IMG/VR virus record: IMGVR_UViG_3300030104_000199 | Span: 419-31,646 of that record | DNA length: 31,228 bases | Source: a virus | Reading direction: 5' to 3' (one strand) | Shown: piece after piece, positions 14,002 to 20,524 of the stretch | How the letters are laid out: each line of letters begins with the position of its first letter | Position numbering within the stretch: the first letter of the stretch is position 1 | Notes under the pieces: generated by a model | Told to the model about the DNA's origin: nothing | What the model saw: only the letters and a program-made list of their open reading frames with translations | Database searches by the model: none | Made by a program: the position numbers and the translations under genes

Positions 14002-14340
14002 ATGAAAGAATATCAATTACAAAAAGCAGTATGTAAATACTTAGATTTACAGAACGTGTTATACTGTGGCTCTATGGGTGGACAGTATCAAGTCCATATG
14101 TCACAAAGAATAAAAGCTAAAAAGAGTGGATATAAAAAAGGATTCCCAGATTTATTTATCTATGAACCTAGAGGAGAATATCACGGATTAGCAATAGAAT
14201 TAAAGGTAGGATATAATAAACCCACAGTAGAGCAATTAACCTGGTTAAATAAATTAACAGAAAGAGGTTATTTAGCTATGACAAGCAATGGACTAGACCA
14301 AACAATAGAAATAATAGAAACTTATTTAAAATTAAAATAA
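14002..14340 (+). CDS. VRR-NUC domain nuclease
   Basis: 112 aa, the typical length of stand-alone phage VRR-NUC proteins. KEYQLQKAVCKYLDL at the start, then KGFPDLFIYEPRGEYHGLAI and ELKVG give the PD-(D/E)xK catalytic core (Asp in PDLFI, Glu and Lys in ELK), and PTVEQLTWLNKLTERGY completes the fold. Members cut branched DNA structures and may act as Holliday-junction resolvases, clearing replication intermediates before packaging. It lies between the two methyltransferase genes, with 1-base gaps. Confidence 0.85.
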   Translation: MKEYQLQKAVCKYLDLQNVLYCGSMGGQYQVHMSQRIKAKKSGYKKGFPDLFIYEPRGEYHGLAIELKVGYNKPTVEQLTWLNKLTERGYLAMTSNGLDQTIEIIETYLKLK

Positions 14341-14341
14341 A

Positions 14342-14947
14342 ATGAAGATATTAAACTTATACGCAGGAATAGGGGGTAATAGAAAATTGTGGGGAAATGA
14401 ACACGAAATTACAGCTATAGAATTAGATGAAAATATATGTAAAATGTATTCTGATATTTTTAAAAAGGATATTGTAATTTGTGGAGATGCACACCAATAC
14501 TTATTAGAAAATTTTAAAAAATTTGATTTTATATGGAGTAGTCCACCTTGTCCTACACATAGTAGAATGAATTTTTTATTACAAAATAAAAATAAATATA
14601 AATATAAGTATCCTGATATGAAATTATATGAGGAAATAATACTTTTACAAACTTTTTTTAAAGGAAAATATGTTGTTGAAAATGTTAGAAGTTATTATAA
14701 TCCACTAATAAAACCACAAGTATCAGGTAGTCATTATTTTTGGGCAAATTTTAATGTACCAATAATTAATAATAGAAAAAAAGTTAGAAATGATAAAGGA
14801 TTTAACTTATTAAAAAAAATGAACGAAAAAAATATATTTATAAAAGATTTTTATAATTATAAAGGAGATAAGAGAACTATTTTAAATAATGCAATAGAGG
14901 GCGAATTAGGTTTAGCAATTTTAGAAGCTGCACAAAATGAAAGTTAA
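14342..14947 (+). CDS. DNA cytosine-5 methyltransferase, compact phage type
   Basis: 201 aa. LNLYAGIGGNRKLWG is motif I (S-adenosylmethionine binding), SSPPCPTHSRMN carries the catalytic Cys of motif IV, and VVENVRSYY is motif VI (ENV). The end, NNAIEGELGLAIL, corresponds to motif X (N.v.p.l). Target recognition must be carried by a very short region (about 125-180), much smaller than in bacterial Dcm enzymes. It is probably used with the upstream adenine methyltransferase to protect phage DNA. The region is very AT- and Lys/Asn-rich. It overlaps the next gene by 11 bases. Confidence 0.8.
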   Translation: MKILNLYAGIGGNRKLWGNEHEITAIELDENICKMYSDIFKKDIVICGDAHQYLLENFKKFDFIWSSPPCPTHSRMNFLLQNKNKYKYKYPDMKLYEEIILLQTFFKGKYVVENVRSYYNPLIKPQVSGSHYFWANFNVPIINNRKKVRNDKGFNLLKKMNEKNIFIKDFYNYKGDKRTILNNAIEGELGLAILEAAQNES

Positions 14948-15218
14948 ACCTACATTTTTTAATACAAGGCACGAAAGATTACACTGGGATTATACAGATA
15001 CTAACAACTGGGTGTTTATAATTTTATTTAATAGTGGTGCTGAACTTAGTTTTATTTTAAGAGATTTGAAAAAAGACAAAAATATATTAAAATATATTTA
15101 TAATAAACTACAGCAAAGATTTGCAAATATAGCAGAGATAGAAATATCTAAATTAAATGTTACAGAGTATAACTTAATGAAGCAGATGAATATACCCTCA
15201 GTCATCAAAGTATGTTAG
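14937..15218 (+). CDS. Hypothetical protein (93 aa)
   Basis: 93 aa with mixed alpha-beta composition: MKVKPTFFNTRHERLHWDYT, a hydrophobic strand WVFIILFN, and helices toward the end. It overlaps the methyltransferase upstream and the sigma-like gene downstream, so it is translated in the same operon. I recognise no family. Confidence 0.5.
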   Translation: MKVKPTFFNTRHERLHWDYTDTNNWVFIILFNSGAELSFILRDLKKDKNILKYIYNKLQQRFANIAEIEISKLNVTEYNLMKQMNIPSVIKVC

Positions 15219-15721
15219 ACAAGTATCTTATTGAGAATTACCATAAGTTAAAAGATATGGCTTATAATATCACAAGTGGTAAAGGCAATGATGACTTGTT
15301 TAGTTTTGTAGTAGAAGAGCTTTATAAATGCGACCAAGAACGAATTGACGAAATAATAAAAAAAAATCAAATGACGTTCTATGTAGTTAGAGTTATGATT
15401 AATCAATACCACTCTAAGACAAGCAGATATTATTATAAGTATAAAAAATACTACGAATACCATACGACTACAACTATAGAATGTTTATCTGCTGACAATA
15501 CACAATACACTATAAAAGACAAAGAGCTAGTAGAAGAACGGCTAGAATGGATAGAAGAAAAGCTAAAAGACCTATATTGGTTTGATGCAGAAGTATTTAA
15601 AATATATTATAGAGAAGGTTTTAGTTTAAACCAGATGCAGAAAGAAACTAAGATCAATAGAAACACTTTACATAAAGCAATCACTAACGTAAAAAAGTAT
15701 TTATTAAATGAAAAAAACTAG
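15212..15721 (+). CDS. Sigma-70-like transcription factor
   Basis: 169 aa. The N-terminal helices (YHKLKDMAYNITSGKGNDDL, FSFVVEELYK) resemble region 2 of sigma factors, and the C-terminal part WFDAEVFKIYYREGFSLNQM followed by QKETKINRNTLHKAI is a region 4-type helix-turn-helix. Small diverged sigma-like proteins of this size are common in Bacteroidota phages. It may direct host RNA polymerase to the phage late genes; the repeated ACAA-N10-TTTATATTTAT element upstream of four late units is a candidate target. That link is inference. The gene overlaps both neighbours. Confidence 0.6.
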   Translation: MLDKYLIENYHKLKDMAYNITSGKGNDDLFSFVVEELYKCDQERIDEIIKKNQMTFYVVRVMINQYHSKTSRYYYKYKKYYEYHTTTTIECLSADNTQYTIKDKELVEERLEWIEEKLKDLYWFDAEVFKIYYREGFSLNQMQKETKINRNTLHKAITNVKKYLLNEKN

Positions 15722-15947
15722 GATATTAAGAGCATTAAAAAATTGTAAAACTGAACAATTTAAAGCAGATAGTGTATTATCTTTTAGGGATGAAAAAGGC
15801 AAAGAGTATTTTTTAGCAGAGCAACCACACTATATGAACATTATTACTAACTCTATAAATGTTATATTAAAAAAGACATTTAATATAATTGATGATGTTA
15901 AATTAAGAGATAAAATTTTAAAAGGATTAAATGATGACAAAAAGTAA
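15708..15947 (+). CDS. Hypothetical protein (79 aa)
   Basis: 79 aa, basic, with a beta-like middle (DSVLSFRDEKGKEYFLAEQP) and a helical C-terminus. It starts 14 bases inside the sigma-like gene and ends inside the next small ORF, in the tightly packed operon. No known family. Confidence 0.5.
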   Translation: MKKTRILRALKNCKTEQFKADSVLSFRDEKGKEYFLAEQPHYMNIITNSINVILKKTFNIIDDVKLRDKILKGLNDDKK

Positions 15948-16089
15948 AAAAATGGAAGATAAAAAGTGGGAATTAATAAATATCTTGTCAGCGTGGAAGT
16001 CAGGAGAAACAGATTTGATATTATCAGATATTATAAAATATATAGAAAACGATTATATTAAAAATAAATTAAATGAAAAAACAAAGTAA
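15934..16089 (+). CDS. Small helical protein (51 aa)
   Basis: ATG at 15934 (or 15952, giving 45 aa) to TAA at 16087. It reads MEDKKWELINILSAWKSGET and then a helical tail ending NKLNEKTK. It overlaps the genes on both sides by 14-17 bases, like all others in this operon, and fills the otherwise empty gap 15948-16072. Function unknown. Confidence 0.5.
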   Translation: MTKSKKMEDKKWELINILSAWKSGETDLILSDIIKYIENDYIKNKLNEKTK

Positions 16090-16450
16090 AGGACTCGGAG
16101 ATTCTATAGAAAAAGCATTAAAGGTTACTGGAATAGACAAAGTAGCTAAGAAGATACTAGGAGATGATTGTGGCTGTGAAGAACGTAAGAAGAAACTAAA
16201 TCAAATGTTTCCTTATGCCAGACCATTTACAGAAGATGAATTGTCTATATATGAATCAGTATTGCCTAGAATAAAGGGTGGCAGAATAAATGGACAAGAC
16301 CAGGATATTATGGTAAAGCTATATAACAAGGTATTTAATGCTAATAAAAAAGCTAGTAGTTGTGGTAGTTGTGTAAAGCAAACATTAGCTAAATTAGAAA
16401 AGGTATATAAAAACAGTTGTAAAATAAATGACAATGGAACAGATATTTAG
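16073..16450 (+). CDS. Conserved Cys-motif phage protein (125 aa)
   Basis: 125 aa. Begins with GLGDSIEKALKVTGIDKVAK, then DDCGCEERKKKLNQMFPYAR, and has CGSCVKQTLAKLEKVY near the end. The CGC and CGSC pairs could bind a metal together. I recall this GLGDxIEK...GDDCGCxERKxxLN arrangement as recurrent in Bacteroidota phages, but without a known function. It could be a regulator or a replication accessory protein. Confidence 0.55.
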   Translation: MKKQSKGLGDSIEKALKVTGIDKVAKKILGDDCGCEERKKKLNQMFPYARPFTEDELSIYESVLPRIKGGRINGQDQDIMVKLYNKVFNANKKASSCGSCVKQTLAKLEKVYKNSCKINDNGTDI

Positions 16451-16589
16451 ATTCTGCCTTAGATGTGTTAGGGTATGTCCTATTGAAAAAGGTAAGTGCC
16501 ACTATTGTAATGGTAACTTTATAATATCATCATTAAAAGATGATTTACATATGATTAATAAAAAAGAAAAAGTTGAAGAAGCATACTAA
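16434..16589 (+). CDS. Zinc-ribbon-like small protein (51 aa)
   Basis: ATG at 16434 to TAA at 16587. MEQIFRFCLRCVRVCPIEKG, then KCHYCNGNF: two CxxC pairs (CLRC and CHYC) with an extra Cys, the layout of a zinc ribbon. A hydrophilic tail follows. It overlaps the Cys-motif gene by 17 bases and the HNH gene by 17. It may bind nucleic acid or a partner protein. Confidence 0.5.
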   Translation: MEQIFRFCLRCVRVCPIEKGKCHYCNGNFIISSLKDDLHMINKKEKVEEAY

Positions 16590-16884
16590 AGTATATATGA
16601 ACTTTTTTGATTATGGAGAACAGGACTTCGTAATGTGTGAAATGTGTCAGCAAGATAGAGCTGTTGACATACATCATTTAGAAAGCAGAGGAATGGGTGG
16701 ATCAAAGAATAAAGATTACATAGAGAATCTAATGGGACTGTGTAGAGATTGCCACAACAAAGCAGAATCAGATAGTATGTTTAATATGTTCTGCAAAATA
16801 AAACATTTAGAATTAGTATGTCATCAAATATATGCTATGATAGAATACAATAAAACAATGAAACGATATGAAAATAGAAAGTAA
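16573..16884 (+). CDS. HNH endonuclease
   Basis: 103 aa from a TTG start at 16573, or 95 aa from the ATG at 16597. CEMCQQDRAVDIHHLESRGM followed by GGSKNKDYIENLMGLCRDCH gives the zinc-binding CxxC...CxxC frame and the HH...N...H catalytic core. Stand-alone HNH proteins next to terminase genes are needed for cos-type DNA cleavage in several phages, which suggests that this one assists the terminase rather than being a selfish homing enzyme. It overlaps the ParB-like gene by 17 bases. Confidence 0.85.
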   Translation: MKKHTKVYMNFFDYGEQDFVMCEMCQQDRAVDIHHLESRGMGGSKNKDYIENLMGLCRDCHNKAESDSMFNMFCKIKHLELVCHQIYAMIEYNKTMKRYENRK

Positions 16885-17359
16885 ATTAGTTAAAAATCTA
16901 AACCCTGCATCATACAATCCTAGACAGATTAGCAGTAAACAATATAAGGACTTAAAAGAATCCATTAAAAAGTTTGGTCTTGTTGATCCTATAATAGTAA
17001 ACAAAGATAATACTGTAATTGGTGGACATCAAAGATTAAAGATATGTAAAGACCTTAAATATGTAGATGTTGATTGTGTAATGCTAGACCTATCAAAAGA
17101 AGAAGAAAGAGAATTAAACATTAGATTGAATAAAAACACAGGGGACTTTGATATGGATATATTGGCTAATGAGTTTGACATAGAAGAACTTACGGATTGG
17201 GGATTTAAACATATTGACTTAGATGTTAATATAGACAAGATAGAAGAAGATAAGGATGACAATTATGTTATAACTATCACAGAAGAAGATATAGTCACAG
17301 CTAAGGCATTATATAAAGAATTAGAGGGCAGAGGTTTAAAAGTAAAAGCAAAGCTCTAA
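16868..17359 (+). CDS. ParB/Srx-like nuclease-fold protein
   Basis: 163 aa. NPASYNPRQISSKQYKDLKE followed by SIKKFGLVDPIIVN and TVIGGHQRLKICKDL is the ParB N-terminal (CTPase/nuclease-like) domain, with the GGHQR motif at the nucleotide-binding site. The C-terminal half is acidic and helical and lacks the ParB helix-turn-helix. Phage members often sit beside terminase genes, sometimes fused to a methylase; a role in packaging or DNA processing is likely, but there is no partner ParA here. Confidence 0.75.
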   Translation: MKIESKLVKNLNPASYNPRQISSKQYKDLKESIKKFGLVDPIIVNKDNTVIGGHQRLKICKDLKYVDVDCVMLDLSKEEERELNIRLNKNTGDFDMDILANEFDIEELTDWGFKHIDLDVNIDKIEEDKDDNYVITITEEDIVTAKALYKELEGRGLKVKAKL

Positions 17360-17380
17360 AACGGTTTAAAAACGGAATCA

Positions 17381-17707
17381 ATGAATAAATTTCCAAATAA
17401 AGCAACACAGTTCAGTTCTACTAACCAACCAAAGAAGAATGGTAGACCAAAAGGTAGAAGAAACGTAGCAACAGTATTAAAAGAATTATTATCAACACAA
17501 GATACTAATATGGGTGGAGAGGGCGACTTTGGAAGTCCTATAGCCAAGATGTTAATACAAATAGCTTTCCATAAGGATAGTAACAATAACGAAAAGCTAA
17601 AAGCAATTAAAGAAATCTTAGATAGAATAGAGGGATTGCCTGACCAAAATGTTAATGTAAGTGCAGCACCCCCATCTTGGATTAATGATGATGACGAAAC
17701 AAGCTAA
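17381..17707 (+). CDS. Small terminase-like protein (DUF5681-like)
   Basis: 108 aa. The N-terminal FSSTNQPKKNGRPKGRRNVA is a basic DNA-binding arm of the FKPGQSGNPKGRPKG type, and a helical core (ALK-like segments, KAIKEILDRIEGLPDQN) follows. It ends with an acidic tail DDDETS, overlapping the large terminase start. This position and composition fit the small terminase or a DNA-packaging adaptor that recognises the pac or cos site. Two AAAACGG repeats (near 17358 and 17369) just upstream could be part of that site. Confidence 0.65.
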   Translation: MNKFPNKATQFSSTNQPKKNGRPKGRRNVATVLKELLSTQDTNMGGEGDFGSPIAKMLIQIAFHKDSNNNEKLKAIKEILDRIEGLPDQNVNVSAAPPSWINDDDETS

Positions 17708-18860
17708 ACCATATTATGATTTAAAACAATCTACTAAGAGAATCTGTGTTTTACAAGGAGGTACAAGAAGTGGTAAGACGTATTCTATTCTATTGGGATT
17801 GATTGAATTTGCTTATAAGAATAAAGGCAAAGGATTATATATTACAATAGCACGTAAAACTTTTCCTGCATTGCGCGGCACTTCTATGCGAGATTTTTTT
17901 GAAATCCTTAAGAAAGAAAACTTGTATGATGAAAGGTTACATAATAAATCTAACTCATTATATCATCTATACGGTAATAATGTAGAGTTTATCTCAGTAG
18001 ACCAACCACAAAGAGTAAGAGGTAGAAAGAGGGATGTGTTATTCCTTAATGAGTGTAATGAATTTGGATTTGAAGAATACACACAATTAGCATTAAGAAC
18101 AACATACAAGATTATAATTGACTTTAATCCATCAGAACAGTATCATTGGTTATACACACAAATTATAGATGCAGATAGAGATGATGTGGATTTTCATATA
18201 TCAACATATAAAGACAATCCCTTTTTAGAAGAATCAACAATAGCAGAAATAGAAAGATTAAAAGAAGTAGATGAAAATTTATACAGGGTCTTTGGTGAGG
18301 GACAACGTGGGGTAGCTTCCGAAACCATTTTCCCTGTATTTAATATAGTAGATGATATTCCTGAAAATGCTAAAGAGATTGCATTAGGATTAGATTTCGG
18401 ATTCTCAGCAGACCCTACATCATTAGTAAAAGTATATAAGCACGATTTAGATTTATATATTGATGAACTAATCTATAAGAAAGGATTAACCAATCAAGAC
18501 ATAGCACATAAGATTAAGCAATTAGGAATAGATAGAAGTATTGAAATATATGCAGATAGTGCAGAACCTAAATCAATAGAAGAAATATACAGGATGGGTG
18601 GCATTAATATAAAACCTGCTAAGAAAGGTGCAGACAGTATACGTATTGGAATAGACGTTCTAAAAAGACACAAGCTAAATATAACTAAACGTAGTGTTAA
18701 TGCTATCAAAGAATTTAGGAATTATAAGTGGATAAAGAACAAGAATAGTGAAATAACAAACAAGCCAATAGATGCTTTTAACCATGCTGTAGATGCAGTT
18801 AGATACGTTGCATTAAATAAGTTAATGGTGTCCTATTCTGGAAAATACTATATTTCTTAA
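17685..18860 (+). CDS. terL: Large terminase subunit (ATPase and nuclease)
   Basis: 391 aa from ATG 17685; ATGs at 17688 and 17691 are alternatives, and a GTG at 17661 is less likely. The ATPase half has GGTRSGKTYS (Walker A, near residue 28), RDVLFLNECNEF (Walker B) and IIDFNPSEQ (coupling motif). The nuclease half has ALGLDFGFSADPTS, IYADSAEP and DAFNHAVDAVRY, the three acidic RNase H-like positions. It powers DNA packaging into the prohead and cuts the genome. Its start overlaps the small terminase. Instead of portal, a non-coding region with its own promoter follows. Confidence 0.95.
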   Translation: MMMTKQAKPYYDLKQSTKRICVLQGGTRSGKTYSILLGLIEFAYKNKGKGLYITIARKTFPALRGTSMRDFFEILKKENLYDERLHNKSNSLYHLYGNNVEFISVDQPQRVRGRKRDVLFLNECNEFGFEEYTQLALRTTYKIIIDFNPSEQYHWLYTQIIDADRDDVDFHISTYKDNPFLEESTIAEIERLKEVDENLYRVFGEGQRGVASETIFPVFNIVDDIPENAKEIALGLDFGFSADPTSLVKVYKHDLDLYIDELIYKKGLTNQDIAHKIKQLGIDRSIEIYADSAEPKSIEEIYRMGGINIKPAKKGADSIRIGIDVLKRHKLNITKRSVNAIKEFRNYKWIKNKNSEITNKPIDAFNHAVDAVRYVALNKLMVSYSGKYYIS

Positions 18861-18916
18861 AAAAATTTAACAGAGGTAAAATAAAAAAAAGTAAAAAAAG
18901 TTTAATATATATTTGG

Positions 18917-18944
18917 TTGGTATTAAATTTATTTTATATATTTG
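18917..18944 (+). promoter_or_regulatory. Host-type promoter for the non-coding RNA
   Basis: TTGG at 18917-18920 and TATATTTG at 18937-18944, separated by 17 bases when counted from the first TTG triplet plus one base, an excellent match to the Bacteroidota TTG-N17-23-TAnnTTTG promoter. A second TTG at 18913-18915 offers a longer spacing. Transcription should start near 18951, in the gap after the large terminase. Confidence 0.75.
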
Positions 18945-18950
18945 TGTAAA

Positions 18951-19227
18951 ACACGCTAAAACAATTTTAGTAGTAGTTGGAACTTAACGTGGTATAAAGA
19001 TAGAAATAAAGCAGAATTGTTTTTCCTTAAGTTTCAAGTTTGTAGGCAGACGTGCCAAAGCGTATTAAACGAGTTTCTTTTGAATAGTAGTTTAAACGTA
19101 TGCAAATGTTCCTTTAAGGGCTTCCACTACAAAAAAATTGAATGTACTAACAAAGGGGGTTAGAATAATGTGGGGAAAATACCCTAAGATATAAAAGAGA
19201 GTAGTTTAATAGCTACTCTTTTTTTTT
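18951..19227 (+). ncRNA. Putative structured phage RNA of about 277 nt
   Basis: The 416-base gap between the terminase and tail genes contains no ORF above a few codons, but holds a strong promoter (18917-18944) and a strong terminator (19198-19227). Between them are ordered pairings: GTAGT-GGAA-CTTAA (18973-18987, T18978 bulged) with TTAAG/TTCCACTAC (19114-19130), a 14-bp closing stem; GGCA/TGCC hairpin (19045-19056); GCGTATTAAAC (19060-19070) with GTTTAA and TATGC (19090-19103), 11 bp with a 3-base bulge; CTAAC/GTTAG (19147-19163). GGAACTTAA can instead pair with 19028-19036, so two exclusive folds are possible. No known RNA class is recognised. Confidence 0.6.
19198..19227 (+). terminator. 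Terminator of the non-coding RNA
   Basis: AGAGTAGTT (19198-19206) pairs with AGCTACTCT (19211-19219), 9 bp including one G-T pair and a TAAT loop, followed by a T-run through 19227. It ends the putative RNA and insulates it from the late tail operon, which has its own promoter-like element 20 bases further on. Confidence 0.9.
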
Positions 19228-19246
19228 ATCTATATTTGAATAAAAA

Positions 19247-19271
19247 ACAAATAATAACATTTTATATTTAT
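19247..19271 (+). promoter_or_regulatory. Putative phage late promoter, site 2 (tail operon)
   Basis: ACAA at 19247-19250, 10 bases, then TTTATATTTAT at 19261-19271. The ATG of the tail chaperone follows 5 bases later (19277), so if this is a promoter the mRNA would be leaderless or nearly so. A host-like TATATTTG at 19231-19238 lies just upstream but has no TTG at the right distance. Confidence 0.7.
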
Positions 19272-19276
19272 TAGTA

Positions 19277-19858
19277 ATGAAAGAGGTTAAATTAACAATA
19301 CCTGATAATTGGTCTGACATAACAATAGACACTTATCAAAAGTATGTAAAAATACAAGAGGGTAAAGGAACTGAAAAAAACAAAGTTATTAAGAGCTTGG
19401 CTCTATTATGTAACACCACACCCTTTGTAGTTAAGAAAATGGCTTACAGCGACTTATTAGAGATAATGGGGATAATTAAGAAGATGATAGATACTGAGCC
19501 AAAGACAGAAGATTTTAAAAAGGTATTTAAATTTAACAAAATAGAATATGGCTTTGTGCCTAACCTTAGTAAGTTAAGCACAGGAGAATATATTGATTTA
19601 GAAGCATACTGTAAAAACCCAATAGATAATCTTCATATTATTATGAGCATATTATATAGGGTAGTTACTTTTAAACGTGGAGAACGCTATGCTATAGAAA
19701 GTTATGATCCTGACCAATTCAAGGAAGAATTATTTAAAGAATGTCCTATGAATATAGCATTAAGTTCGCTAGGTTTTTTTTTGACTTTAGGAAGCGTATT
19801 AGCGAGGACTTCGCAGCGTTATTTGAAAGCACAGGAAAAGAGAGTGCAAAAGGCGTAA
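19277..19858 (+). CDS. Tail assembly chaperone, zero-frame product (gpG-like)
   Basis: 193 aa, mainly helical (MKEVKLTIPDNWSDITIDTY at the start, a pattern common in Bacteroidota phage tail chaperones). It lies in the tail block upstream of the terminator-like, baseplate and tape-measure genes, where lambda-like phages keep G and G-T. Near its end, at 19774-19780, the zero-frame codons GGT TTT TTT TTG contain a perfect slippery heptamer, and a second ORF continues in the -1 frame to 20022. The zero-frame product ends LKAQEKRVQKA. As in lambda, it probably coats the tape measure during tail assembly. Confidence 0.7.
   Translation: MKEVKLTIPDNWSDITIDTYQKYVKIQEGKGTEKNKVIKSLALLCNTTPFVVKKMAYSDLLEIMGIIKKMIDTEPKTEDFKKVFKFNKIEYGFVPNLSKLSTGEYIDLEAYCKNPIDNLHIIMSILYRVVTFKRGERYAIESYDPDQFKEELFKECPMNIALSSLGFFLTLGSVLARTSQRYLKAQEKRVQKA
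19774..19780 (+). promoter_or_regulatory. -1 programmed frameshift site
   Basis: T TTT TTT heptamer within a run of nine T, phased exactly as X XXY YYZ in the upstream reading frame. A small GCGA/TCGC hairpin follows about 20 bases downstream. Slippage joins the chaperone to the -1 ORF. Confidence 0.75.
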
Positions 19859-20022
19859 GTATGCAGAGCAAATGGGGATGGTATAATGTCCTCTACAGCT
19901 TATCTAATTCAATACTAGACATAGAGAAGATTACACAGCTACCTATTTTAGAGGTGCTAACTTATTTGGCTTTTAGTCAAGATTATAATAATAAACAAAG
20001 AAGTAACTATGATAACTTTTAG
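19780..20022 (+). CDS. Frameshift extension of the tail chaperone (GT-like)
   Basis: About 80 residues reached by -1 slippage at 19774-19780: FDFRKRISEDFAALFEST, then KSVSM-like linker sequence with SKWGWYNVLYSLSN and a helical end (ITQLPILEVLTYLAFSQDYN). With the upstream part the fusion would have about 248 residues. An in-frame ATG at 19741 exists but encodes sequence that overlaps the chaperone before the slip site, so independent start is less likely. By analogy with lambda G-T, the extension would recruit the tail-tube protein to the tape-measure/chaperone complex. The end overlaps the next gene by 14 bases. Confidence 0.65.
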   Translation, partial: FDFRKRISEDFAALFESTGKESAKGVSMQSKWGWYNVLYSLSNSILDIEKITQLPILEVLTYLAFSQDYNNKQRSNYDNF

Positions 20023-20524
20023 AAACGTAGTAGGATATTTAGAAACAATAGCAACTAAGCATTATATGTTAAATAGCTTTCATTCAGGTATGCTTGATGA
20101 AGTAGATATAAATAAATTAGGTGCAGTAGATTATGCTATATTATATGCAGAGCCAGGACAGGCAGTTATAGAACAAGGTGTATTGACATATAATTTTACT
20201 ATATATGTTATGGATATGATTAATGATGAGATAGATGAAAATGCAGGTTCTACACCAACTAACATAAATTCTAAAGAAAGAGTAGGTAGATTAGATACTT
20301 ATTCTGAAACCTTACAAATACTACAAGACGTTTTAAACGAATTTAAACATAGCTTAGTTACTGCATCTTGGGTTGATGGCGAAGTAGTATTAAATCTTCC
20401 TGTTACAGCAGACCCTTTTACAGCACGTTTCAATAACCTTTTAACAGGATGGTCTGCTAATTTAAGTGTTCAAGTAAATAATACTAACAATCTGTGTATT
20501 GCACCGATATCAGCTAATACTTAA
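20009..20524 (+). CDS. Putative tail terminator or completion protein
   Basis: 171 aa with mixed alpha-beta structure. GAVDYAILYAEPGQAVIEQG and LTYNFTIYVMDMINDE, followed by RVGRLDTYSETLQILQDVLN, are features I associate with a small tail-completion protein widespread in Bacteroidota phages (FTIYVMD...R.D..SETLQILQD). The fold order resembles lambda gpU-like terminators. It lies between the chaperone and a neck-like protein, as expected for head-tail joining. The specific role is inferred. Confidence 0.5.
   Translation: MITFRNVVGYLETIATKHYMLNSFHSGMLDEVDINKLGAVDYAILYAEPGQAVIEQGVLTYNFTIYVMDMINDEIDENAGSTPTNINSKERVGRLDTYSETLQILQDVLNEFKHSLVTASWVDGEVVLNLPVTADPFTARFNNLLTGWSANLSVQVNNTNNLCIAPISANT

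Noticed and set aside
16868-17359. ParABS partition system implying a plasmid-like prophage
   Set aside because: No ParA, no parS-like repeats and no C-terminal HTH in the ParB-like protein; terminase-adjacent ParB-fold proteins are common in lytic phages.
19231-19238. TATATTTG as a host promoter for the tail operon
   Set aside because: No TTG at the -33 distance; it lies directly after a terminator T-run, and the repeated ACAA-N10-TTTATATTTAT element is a better candidate. Kept only as a remark.
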